The position numbers and the translations under genes were made by a program. A DNA stretch of 64,000 bases from the NCBI GenBank assembly GCA_033220425.1, contig CM065649.1:3968001-4032000 (forward strand), in the 5' to 3' direction. Below the pieces are notes generated by a model, which worked only from the letters and a program-made list of their open reading frames with translations, did not search any database and was not told where the DNA came from. Positions 21,737 to 30,240 of the stretch are shown here, piece after piece. The stretch's first letter is position 1. Every line of letters begins with the position of its first letter. This DNA comes from Lepraria neglecta. Taxonomy: Eukaryota; Ascomycota; Lecanoromycetes; Lecanorales; Stereocaulaceae.

Positions 21737-21789
21737 CAGATATGATGTCTCACTCCAACACGTGAGCTTTTGGATCTTGCACTTAGAAC
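21737..21789 (+). repeat. Dispersed repeat, copy 2
   Basis: Matches 18428-18489 (see copy 1). Its right end, CTTAGAAC, abuts the left terminal inverted repeat of the element at 21788-22190, so either the element inserted at the edge of this repeat or both belong to a larger unit. Confidence 0.8.
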
Positions 21790-22190
21790 CCCCCAATTTG
21801 TCAGCCCCGTAGGGCTGAACATCAAAATTTTGCAAATCTGAAAATTTTTATTGCAGATTTGGACTTTTTGGACTCCATTCAGGTTGCTAGCTATATCTTA
21901 GCCCGGGGCTTCCTTATACGCCCTCTTCCTATTGGTTACTTCTCCAGATCCCCAGAGCTCTGCTGCTCGTCCTCGCCCTGCGCCTTCCGTCCTTGCTGTA
22001 GATCCGTAGTAGTTACCCTTAACCGCAGAGTTATAATCTTCTTCTGACGCCTTGCGAGCGGTAAATTTAGACATAGTACAGTTACTAGTATTTGGTGTTG
22101 AATAAGTCAAATATGCAATAAAAATTTGCAAAATTTTGATGTTCAGCCCTAAAGGGCTGATAACTTGGTGGGTGTGACAACTTGGGGGGT
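21788..22190. mobile_element. 403-bp MITE-like element with long inverted repeats
   Basis: The left arm (about 21788-21861) starts ACCCCCCAATTTGTC, and the right arm (about 22108-22190) read in reverse starts ACCCCCCAAGTTGTC. Both continue with a small hairpin (TCAGCCC-x4-GGGCTGA) and then GAACATCAAAATTTTGCAAA and TTTTTATTGCA. The arms are imperfect; the right one carries about 17 extra bases near its tip. The core holds a short ORF but no transposase, so the element would be non-autonomous. No clear target duplication is visible; GA on both sides is too short to decide. I cannot place the superfamily. Confidence 0.75.
21898..22074 (-). CDS. 58-aa hypothetical ORF inside the inverted-repeat element
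   Basis: An ATG at 22074 opens MSKFTARKASEEDYNSAVKG and continues with NYYGSTARTEGAGRGRAAELW, ending KRAYKEAPG at 21898. It fills most of the core between the two inverted repeats. It is hydrophilic, near-balanced in charge, and Gly/Ala/Arg-rich in the middle. No family is recognised. It may be chance, or a small protein captured by the element; the codons do not show the stops expected of decayed neutral DNA in this island. Confidence 0.35.
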   Translation of the reverse strand: MSKFTARKASEEDYNSAVKGNYYGSTARTEGAGRGRAAELWGSGEVTNRKRAYKEAPG

Positions 22191-23241
22191 GAATCCTTCT
22201 ACGCCTTGGTGGAAGTACACGCATTGATTGGCAGATCGAAAGCGAGAGCGGTTATATGGTGTAACGGGTTATTACAACGTCGCCACTGCCTAGGACTCTT
22301 ATGGAGGGGGGCTGGAACCCAAGATCGAGCGGCTTTAGAGCGCCGTAGAATGTATAAAGCCGGTCGCCTTACCTGATTTTCCCGATTCCTACTTGCTCCG
22401 ATATCTGCGAAAATGCCTAGAGCGCACGTTTCTGGGAGCTGGGACAACAGTATACCGATATGTCTGCGTATCGACGACGATCTTACTCTCAAGATGCCCC
22501 TTATAACGAGCGAAAGGTCGCTAAGGGGAAGCTTAAGTAAGTAGGTCGGGGAGGTTTTCCCATAGCCCTTGGTCCTAACTGTTGGTAGATTCTCTCAACC
22601 ACCTAACGAGCGGTGGATCATCTATATACTAGCAAACCGGGAAAGAGGTGGATATATATATATATTAAGAGAGAGCGAACGAAAGGCCATAATCCTCGAG
22701 ATACGCCTTTGCTGGGGAGGCCATTCGATGAAACGCGGCCGTTTACTCGACCAGTTTTCACGATACCTCCTAAACTTTTGCTATCTGGACTGTAATTTGG
22801 GGGAGTGTCTCATACAATTTTCCTTTCAAGCTCGTGAATTAGATGGATCCTCTATTTATTGTATTGATGATTTGCCTTCGCTTCTGCTTGGTCTCTAGAA
22901 AAAGGAGATAGCGCAAAACTTGTATCGCTTTATAGGCCTTTGGAGGCTGACGGATCCCATAGATGATGGCCCTAGTAGACAGGTAGGCGTATCGGTCATT
23001 TATTGTTGATCAAGCAACAAAATTTCGCTTAGAATACCCTAATGCTCATTCGCTAACAAACGACCTTCTTAACGCGCGCGTGGCCAGCACGGGGGGTCTA
23101 GCTTCGCCATGCCTTTAGACCTGCCCTTGAATCTTTGCCTTTAACCATTCACAACTCCTTCATTGCACATCCAGTCTTACTACCCAACTCCGTTTTCTTA
23201 CATTTCTTTCGCGAGCCTACCCTCACTTGCATTGTCCAATT
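22191..23241. other. Repeat-island stretch, no gene recognised
   Basis: Contains a palindromic TGTAACGGG-x4-TTACA-like string near 22259-22275, which resembles an LTR tip but has no partner that I can find, and a short (TA)n run near 22651-22665. Open frames at 22569-22898 lack a start and a family. Probably decayed repeats. Confidence 0.4.
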
Positions 23242-24066
23242 ATGGAGTCGAGTATGCCCTATGTCGTAACGAGGCTGGTCAACAAGTACTGACATCGAAT
23301 AGGCGGCTGCGACAGTAACAATGAAATTCGCGTCCTTAGCCGGCAGGGTGGTGGCCATGTGACATGCTATGATAACAATCTGGTCTGCAAGCGCGGTAGA
23401 CGTGTACGGTATAGTGAAGAAGCCGCTATGAGGCTCGTCAAGCGGCACACCAACGTCCCAGTTCCTGATATCATCTTTTCGGACTATGAGCCCCAGAAGG
23501 GCAACATAGGCATGAGCTTTGTACCCGGTTCCACGCTCAAGTCCATGTGGGACGGGCTTGATGATCGCAACAAAGAGCGGGTATGCCGTGAGACCTGGTC
23601 TATGATTACCCAGTGGCGCCAGATCCCCCGCCCCCCTAAACTGGCCCACCTCTATCAGTGCCTCGCCGATGGCTCTCCGGCCACAGAGGATCCACTTATT
23701 AAGGACCTCGAAGACCCGCCTAGATCACTCTATACCGATGAGGCTGTTCGAGTTCGCATCCACCAACGCTACCTCCATTACGCTGGGCAAAGGTATGCAG
23801 AGACACTGCTTGATATGCTGCCCCAGTCTAGTGCTTCTATTTTTACCCACGGGGACGTCGCCCCGCGCAATATCATGGTCGATCAGAGTGGTCATGTTAC
23901 CGGTATCATCGACTGGGAGCTTGCAGGGTGGTATCCAGATTACTGGGAGTATGCGAATATTATGAAACCTTCCATGGATGACAACTGGCAGAGTTGGATG
24001 GATTACACGGCAATACAACGATGGGACCTCAAAGGAATTATAGCGGCGAGGCGAGTGCTGTTCTAG
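23242..24066 (+). CDS. APH-fold phosphotransferase (fungal aminoglycoside-phosphotransferase-like kinase)
   Basis: About 257 aa. A 10-base first exon (23242-23251) is joined across a 51-bp intron (GTATGC, CTGAC, ATAG) to 23303-24066. Splicing gives MESSGCDSNNEIRVLSRQGG leading straight into HVTCYDNNLVCKRGRRVRY. The APH core is present: NVPVPDIIFSDY, the hinge-like IGMSFVPGSTL, the catalytic loop THGDVAPRNIMVD and the metal-binding IIDWELAGWYPDYWEY. This family is large in fungi and mostly of unknown substrate; antibiotic resistance should not be assumed. It ends AARRVLF. It is the only intact-looking enzyme in the repeat island. The tiny first exon is inference; the longest ATG-less frame begins at 23303. 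Confidence 0.75.
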
Positions 24067-24394
24067 AGCCCACCTAGCTAGATGTCTGCTATTGCCTTGC
24101 GCGCGGACACAGAACAACTTTGGTGCCAAGTCATTTAGGGTTGAGGCCCGCATAAGTCAGCATTTGCAATACCAAATCCTGCAACTCATATACAATATTC
24201 AACCAACCAATCAGATCTCATAGAGAATCCGTCCATTTCGTGACACTGGCGTACCGCTCCCATTAATTAGGTATCTTAGTAACTATCTCTAAGGCCTCTA
24301 AGGTAGGCTATACGAGAGTATATACTTTTCTAGATACTTAAATAAGGGGTCTTGGTGAGTGGAAAGGAAGGGTAAGCGTGAAGTATTCATCACC

Positions 24395-24538
24395 CAGACT
24401 GTTACGGGCCTGGCCGAGGTCAGGGCCGTATACGATATGTAGTGGTTTAGGGACTAAATCTGCGGATCTAGTTTGTGCCATCATAGCGCAGCGGTATACG
24501 CCAAGCACCTAGCCCTTGGGCCGCACCGTGACACAGAC
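24395..24538. mobile_element. Solo LTR with 5-bp target-site duplication
   Basis: The LTR spans 24400-24533 (134 bp), starting TGTTACGG and ending CCGTGACA, a near-perfect inverted tip with the TG...CA ends of LTR retrotransposons. It is flanked by identical CAGAC at 24395-24399 and 24534-24538. No internal region is present, so it is what remains after LTR-LTR recombination. The perfect duplication suggests a fairly young insertion. The superfamily (Gypsy or Copia) cannot be told from the LTR alone. Confidence 0.75.
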
Positions 24539-25731
24539 GTGTTGTATCACCAGGTTGGGGTGCCGTATCACCCCTGCTCACCCAACTCCCTCGCTAAAGC
24601 GGTAGCCCCTGAGCGAGCTTCGGCTTCGGCTTGAGCTGCCCTCGTTTTTTTCAATACCTTAAGCCCCACCACCTGCTGCCTAGACTTCGACACTCGCACA
24701 GAATCCTTTGAGAGTTGAAGCACACCGATACATCGATTTTCGACGCGTCACACTCTTCGCCCAACTCACTGCCCAATAATTCGTGCATTTCTTTAGAATC
24801 TTGGGCCATTCCTCTAGTTATGATTATCATTGTCGTGCAAAAGTATCATGAGTGTAGGTCCTTTTACGATTAATCACTTTGATCTATGCATTGATGTCGT
24901 TTTAGAAGCTGGGGGCAGATTTCTGTCGCCTTCTATTACCAAGTTTCGCGCCCCACGAGGCTGTGATTATCGTTGCAACGCTTACAACGCCAATTGGTGG
25001 ATCCGTCATCCGCCATTTCATCTTGGCATTCGTCTTGGCATTCGGGCAGCGAAGCGAAATGTTCCTCTCACTCGGATCTGCCGGCAGAGAGGTCACCTTC
25101 AAAGACTTTGAAGCGGAACATAGGGCAATGTCCCCAGACACTCCTTGCTTACCCCACTTCGCTTTCTTCTCTGTATCTAGGATCATTTTGCGAGGACGTT
25201 GTAGCGGGTGCCATACCAAGGTACCAGGGCCGCCGCTGCCGTCATCGATCGCTGAAACAGTTTGCGTCTAAAAATTGGCGGAAAACTCGGCCTCCGGATT
25301 TCATATCCACCGACATTACGCGGACAACCACCAAGACCGCTGGGCAGAAACTCGAAACGCCTGCTACACCTTCATAATTCACGACTGTCTTTACCATAGA
25401 AATCTATCGTCAGTATGTCGCCGAATCCCACAGCTTTACATTCCCCCTCTTGACAGCAGGATCGTGACCTAATGTTAGCAAATAGCTGCTTATAGGCTTC
25501 ACGGCGGAGACTCCAATTCCTCGACATACACCCAGCGCCCCATTTCCTTCCAAACTTTCTCTACGATACCGCACCTGCTTTCCCACCCTAATTGCCAAAT
25601 CGCTCTCGCCGCGCCTCATTATTTCCCAAGCCTCGACCGAAAACAGCCGGTCGTGTGACCTTTTTCATACCTGTTTCTGAGTCTCGAGCGTGTACATACA
25701 GCATCTTGAACGACCGAATCCGCCATCCAAC
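24539..25731. other. Right part of the island and 5' flank of the PAP2 gene
   Basis: About 1.2 kb with several overlapping open frames at 24900-25380 on both strands, none with a recognisable family or a credible start. Nothing can be supported here except the promoter side of the next gene. Confidence 0.4.
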
Positions 25732-27058
25732 ATGGAGGCGAACCTCACAATCAGCGAGGTGCCTCCACAATGGAACAGCAAGCCAATGTATCATCTTCCC
25801 CCATGGGGAGAGCCTCTGGTGCGTCCGCCTCCTTCAGGGAGCTGATTCATGACTGACCGTTCCTCCAGATTGTTTTATCTATACTTGGTGGAGCTATGTT
25901 CTTAACCAGAAGACGGAACTTTCAAATCTTCGGAAAGCGAAAAGAAGGCTACCACGATTCCTTCCTAGATCCATACTCCTCGACCTCATCAGACGACTTG
26001 CTGTTCCATGATCCCGAAGACGACTCCGACTCACAAGGCGGCCTCTCAGCTTCGAAACACCTCCCCAAAAGACGGAAATGCTGCGGAATGCTTGTCTATA
26101 CTCCCAATTCCTCACGGTTCTCAAATCACCTTCACAGCCGCATACTACAAAAGTTTCCCTTCCTCATCGAAATGTTTTACTGGGTCATCACATATCTCTT
26201 CTACCGCATGACAAAGGTCGTTTCCACGCGAATATTCACGAGCTCGATAATCGACGTTGCGCAGGCGCATGGTTTGGCCGTATTGGACTTTGAACAGTTC
26301 AGCTGGGCGAGTTTCCTGTTTCCTTGGACAGAGCATAGTGTGCAGCAGTGGTTTATGAATCGCCATCAGACGGGATTAACAGTGCTTAATCGCGCCTATT
26401 CTCTGATCCATATTCCAGGAACTGTAGGGTACGTAAAATCCCCATTGGCCCACGGCCACAGTTAACTCTTCCACAGCTTTATCGCCTGGTACTACTACAT
26501 CGCGCCCTCCCACCCCACCTTTGCCACCATCCGGCGCACACTCACTTTAACAAATCTTTTCGCTTTCCTAACATTCACTCTCTACCCCTGCATGCCGCCC
26601 CGGCTGCTCCCCCCGAATACGGCTTCCTCGACTCCGTCCGCCACGACAATGCAACCTCGATCTGGATGAGCGGAAATTTCGTAAATTCCCTCGCTGCAAT
26701 GCCCAGTATGCATTTCGGCTATGCCTTCGTCATCGGCTGCACGATGGTATACCATGCCGGCATATTCAGGCGGACGCTAGAAAAGGGGGAGACGAAGAAG
26801 GGCCTTTTAGGCAAAACTTTCTATTTTTTTATTGCGATAGGATATCCGTCTATCATTCTGGTCACGATTATTGCAACGGCAAATCATTATTGGCTGGACG
26901 CGCTGATGGCTACTGTGGTGGCTTGTGCTGCTTACTTATGCAATGGCATTTTCCTGACGCTGCTACCGTTGGAGGATTTGCTATTTTGGGTGCTGAGGCT
27001 TGAGAAACCGATTCCGAGCACTGGGGAAAGGTTTAGGCAGAGGGGCGGGAGGATATAA
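25732..27058 (+). CDS. PAP2-family integral membrane protein (Aur1-like PAP2_3), one frame slip
   Basis: Three exons: 25732-25818, 25869-26428, 26477-27058. The protein starts MEANLTISEVPPQW. It has membrane segments (VLSILGGAMFL; FLIEMFYWVITYLFYRM) and the PAP2_3 hallmark motifs AAMPSMHFGYAF and ATANHYWLDALMA, which hold the two catalytic histidines. Introns join in frame (GTGCGT...CTCCAG; GTACGT...CACAG, giving PGTVGFIAWYYYIAPSHP). Near 26606-26612, in a run of six C, the frame changes: CMPPRLLP is followed in another frame by EYGFLDSVRHDNATSIWMSG. One more C would make the gene whole, at about 409 aa. That suggests a homopolymer sequencing error or a recent lesion. Related proteins include inositol-phosphorylceramide synthases; the substrate here is unknown. 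Confidence 0.8.
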
Positions 27059-27771
27059 CAGGATGACAGGCCTGTCTGGTAAAGTATTGGGAATGGTTTT
27101 TTGGCTCGAAACACCGAATCGTGTACTAGAGAAGTCGTCAGGCGGAAGGCCCGGCTCAAGAAGACTACTCACAGTGGTGAAATATTTTGAGATGAAAGGT
27201 GACCCGGTGAGCCACCGAGTGCTGCGGGAGCAGCTGTTGTGCATAGATTTTGTCAGCGCCCACATAGCATGGCGTTGGACACAATGGTGTCTGGTCTGGT
27301 TCTGAAGCGAAGCATCAGCTTGATTGATACCAATCTGTTCTTGAGGCATAGCGAGCGACTGTGTATGGATTAGCTTCTATACCCAAAGATGTAGAGGTTC
27401 GATTCTATACAATTGAGGGTTCAAATTTCCTTGTGAAGATACGTGCAAGCACAGTCGAAACCTCAGGTCCAATTTTCCCTTGAAGATAGCTTTGCTATTG
27501 TATGTACATAGATATCTAATGGTACAAAATCTGCAAATGCTTTTAGTAGCCAAATATGTTTTAGCAGAAGGAAGCTTCCTAGCAGATTTGCACCAAGCTC
27601 CACGCTCGCCTGCTTGATACGTGCCCGACCGCAGATTCTTTTATCATTGCAGAATATATCCCAGCAAAGTCCTCTCGGAATGGCACACCAAGGCCGCTCC
27701 TGATTAGCTTAATCACGTCCACGCCAGGTATGTTGAATATAGCAGAATAGATCCCAGCAAATTTCAATCCT
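27059..27771. other. Spacer downstream of the PAP2 gene
   Basis: No gene. It contains a small local duplication: GCAGAATATATCCCAGCAAA (27649-27668) and GCAGAATAGATCCCAGCAAA about 90 bp later. Confidence 0.45.
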
Positions 27772-28699
27772 TCAAACACCCCTCTGCCTCTTCCTCGCAC
27801 TCCCCTTCCCCCCATCCCCCTCATCAGCCTTCCGCCTCCTCTCCTCCCTCTTCTCCTCCGTATCCAAAACAAAACTCAACACATCAAACGCAAACTCAGG
27901 ATACTCCAAACACATCTGCCTAAAAGATCCCTCCGTCTCATGCCTTAACACATGACTTCTCTGTCCCCAGAAACTCGCCACCGGTTTCCGAATCTGTGTA
28001 TCCTCCCTCTTCGTATGCGCATACACATACCGCGCATACATGATCTCTGCCACCGCTGTACTATCGATCAGATGAATCTTGCTGTGGGAGAGCGTTTTTA
28101 ATGCTGGCAGGCCTAGTTTCTCTGCTAGTGTGTATACTTTTGCGTGCTTTAGCAATTGATCGCCGCTTGAATCGATGGCGTCGGCGGCTGGGTCGGTTTG
28201 CAGGGAGCCGGAGGGGAGCTTGTGAGGGAAATATTCGCCTGTGTAGAGGTATTCGAGGAAGCAGGATGTAGCTTCTAGATCCGAGTCTGGGAGGGCGATT
28301 GAGCGTTTGGGGGAGGCAGAGTCGGGCGATATGGCGTCGAGGAAGAAAGGTGATTTTACGAGGAGAGCTTGATGTGCGCTTAATGTCGTTTGCGAGTCGC
28401 CGGTGCCGATTAGGAGGGTTATTATTGGGGATTTGAGATAGCTGTGATGGGATGGGGGTTAGCGACCAATTGGGGATATCGAAGCCCGTGAGTAGTCGGT
28501 TGAGTGAAAGGGGGCCTCACTCGACGAACGTGACTCTTGCGGCAGGCGTCTCGACTGCGGGCTCTTCGTCGACTTCGTCGCCTGGCGCATCTGCGTATAA
28601 TCCCGTTTCGCCCACTTCGACTACGTCGTCGCCGGCCATTTCGACGTCGCCGGATTCACCGGCCGTGTCGGTAGAGATCCGGACTTCGGGTTCTGCCAT
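27772..28699 (-). CDS. BTB/POZ domain protein
   Basis: About 282 aa from two exons, 28699-28521 and 28441-27772, joined in frame over a 79-bp intron (GTGAGG...CACAG). An acidic N-terminus (MAEPEVRISTDTAGESGDVE) leads into a BTB fold: SPIITLLIGTGDSQTTLSAH, QALLVKSPFFLDAI, TSCFLEYLYTGEYFP and LLKHAKVYTLAEKLGLPAL. This is the common single-BTB type of fungi, whose members often bridge cullin-3 ligases (family knowledge, not shown here). The C-terminus is basic (KREERRRKADEGDGG). It is divergently placed from the isochorismatase gene. Confidence 0.85.
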
Positions 28700-29157
28700 C
28701 GTGGGGTTATTGCTTGATTTGCAATTGCAATTGAAATTGAAATTGAAATTGAAATGTGATACCAGAGAAGTGAAATTGCTTTGCTTCTAAAGAGTAGTGA
28801 AAGTGCTGCTCAACCAGTTCACTAAATGTCAACAGCATATATAAACAGAAGTGACCGACCAAATAAAAAGTCAAGAAGATAAAGTGACAGAGAAAAAGGA
28901 GAGTGGTTGGCAGTCAAGATGGGATAGAAAGAGAAGGCTAGACTCTAGCTCTAGCTCTGAAGCTCGTACCTGAAATCTCGCGCTAGTCAACGGCTGATTC
29001 CCGAGGATTCTTGGCACGCTTCTGCGGGGTTTTTGCGGGGAGCATCATGGCGGGGAAGACTTTGAAATCAATTTTCTCATCTCGTTTCTTAACATATCAT
29101 ATTGTTTGTTGTTGACACGTCAGAACGCGTTTTTGATATCTTACACATACTGTCAAA
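28700..29157. promoter_or_regulatory. Divergent promoter region with TTGAAA hexamer repeat
   Basis: 458 bp between the BTB gene (-) and the isochorismatase gene (+), presumably holding both promoters. At 28719-28756 lies a hexamer run of two TTGCAA and about four TTGAAA units, within the expected BTB leader. No other motif stands out. Confidence 0.5.
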
Positions 29158-30034
29158 ATGGCACGACCTCGGAGATTCCGTGAGTACTATTTTGCATGAA
29201 GCCTGATTGACAGCTGCTGACAATACCCCCACCAGCGAATCCAGCTCTCTTGTACGCCATTCTACCCCACCACCCATTTACCCTATGCTCACCACGATAA
29301 CAGCATCTGCGATATCCAAGAGAAATTCCGCCCCGCAATCCACGAATACCCCAAAGTGTCAGTCCCGCCGCCCTTCCACCCCCATTCCCCATCTCAATGC
29401 ATCCCCCTTCCATTTCTCAACCCACCAACACTAATACCCCCATCTCCAGCATCTCAACGGCCCAAAAACTAATCCGCGCCTGCACAACCCTCCGCATCCC
29501 CATATACGCCACAACCCAATCCTCCTCCCGCCTCGGTCCCATATGCAGCGAACTCACCGCCGCCACCCCAAACAACTCCCTCTTCACAATCGACAAAACG
29601 GCCTTCTCAATGCTCGTGCCCGACCTACAATTCGCCATGCAATCAAACTCTCCAAACAATGAGCCCTATCAGGTAGCGATTGTGGGCATCGAGACACACA
29701 TTTGTGTGACGCAGACGGCGTTGGATTTGCTGAGTGAGGGGCATCGGGTGTATGTGCTTGTAGATGGGGTGAGTAGTTGTAATGCGGGGGAGAGGGTGGT
29801 GGCGTTGGAGAGGTTGAGGGCGGAGGGGGCGATTGTTACGTCTAGTGAGGGGTGGTTGTATGAGTGTATGGGGGATGCGGGGATTCCTGAGTGAGTTTTC
29901 ACTTGCTTTCCTTTTCGCGGAAGAGGGAGGGGTTGAGGCTGATGATTTCGCGCAGGTTCAAGACGATTGCGGGATTGGTTAAGGAGACGAAGGAAAGCAC
30001 GAAGGATGCAGTGCAGACGCTTTGTAAGATGTGA
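29158..30034 (+). CDS. Isochorismatase-family cysteine hydrolase
   Basis: About 203 aa from five exons: 29158-29179, 29236-29251, 29304-29357, 29450-29890, 29956-30034. The first three are very short, yet every join is in frame, giving MARPRRFPNPALFICDIQEK, then FRPAIHEYPKVISTAQKLI. Catalytic-triad positions are visible: Asp in CDIQEKF, Lys in FTIDKTAFSM, and Cys in VGIETHICVTQTALDLL. The C-terminus reads FKTIAGLVKETKES and ends TLCKM. Members such as the ISOC1/YcaC-like group hydrolyse small amides or esters; the substrate is unknown. No signal peptide or targeting sequence is evident. Confidence 0.88.
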
Positions 30035-30240
30035 ACGACCGAAGATAGAGGGCAAAAGTGTGCATATCACAAAGAGGTTGAATAGACTGGATGAAGTTTA
30101 TTTTGAATTTTCTGTAATTTCTGTATGTGGGTAGCACTGTGTGAAGGTATTGTACATATTTTTGCACAAGGATAGCAAAGCTACCAAGAATCATTGACTT
30201 AAAGAGCCAAAGTTCTTCCAGAATGGGAAGCGAAAAAGCT

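Noticed and set aside
22259-22275. TGTAACGGG...TTACA as an LTR end
   Set aside because: No matching second end and no target duplication found within several kilobases.
23242-24066. APH gene as an antibiotic-resistance gene acquired from bacteria
   Set aside because: It has a fungal-type intron, and the sequence fits the large fungal APH-fold family, whose members are mostly not resistance enzymes.
24470-24534. tRNA-like A-box string (GCGCAGCGGTATACG) near 24486
   Set aside because: No B-box GGTTCGANNCC at the right distance and no cloverleaf. The stretch is part of the solo LTR.
24902-25377. Overlapping open frames on both strands as a small gene
   Set aside because: No credible start codon, no domain, and frames overlap on both strands as expected from chance.
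27400-27425. GGTTCGATTC string like a tRNA T-loop
   Set aside because: The flanking bases do not pair as a T-stem, and no acceptor or anticodon arm can be drawn.
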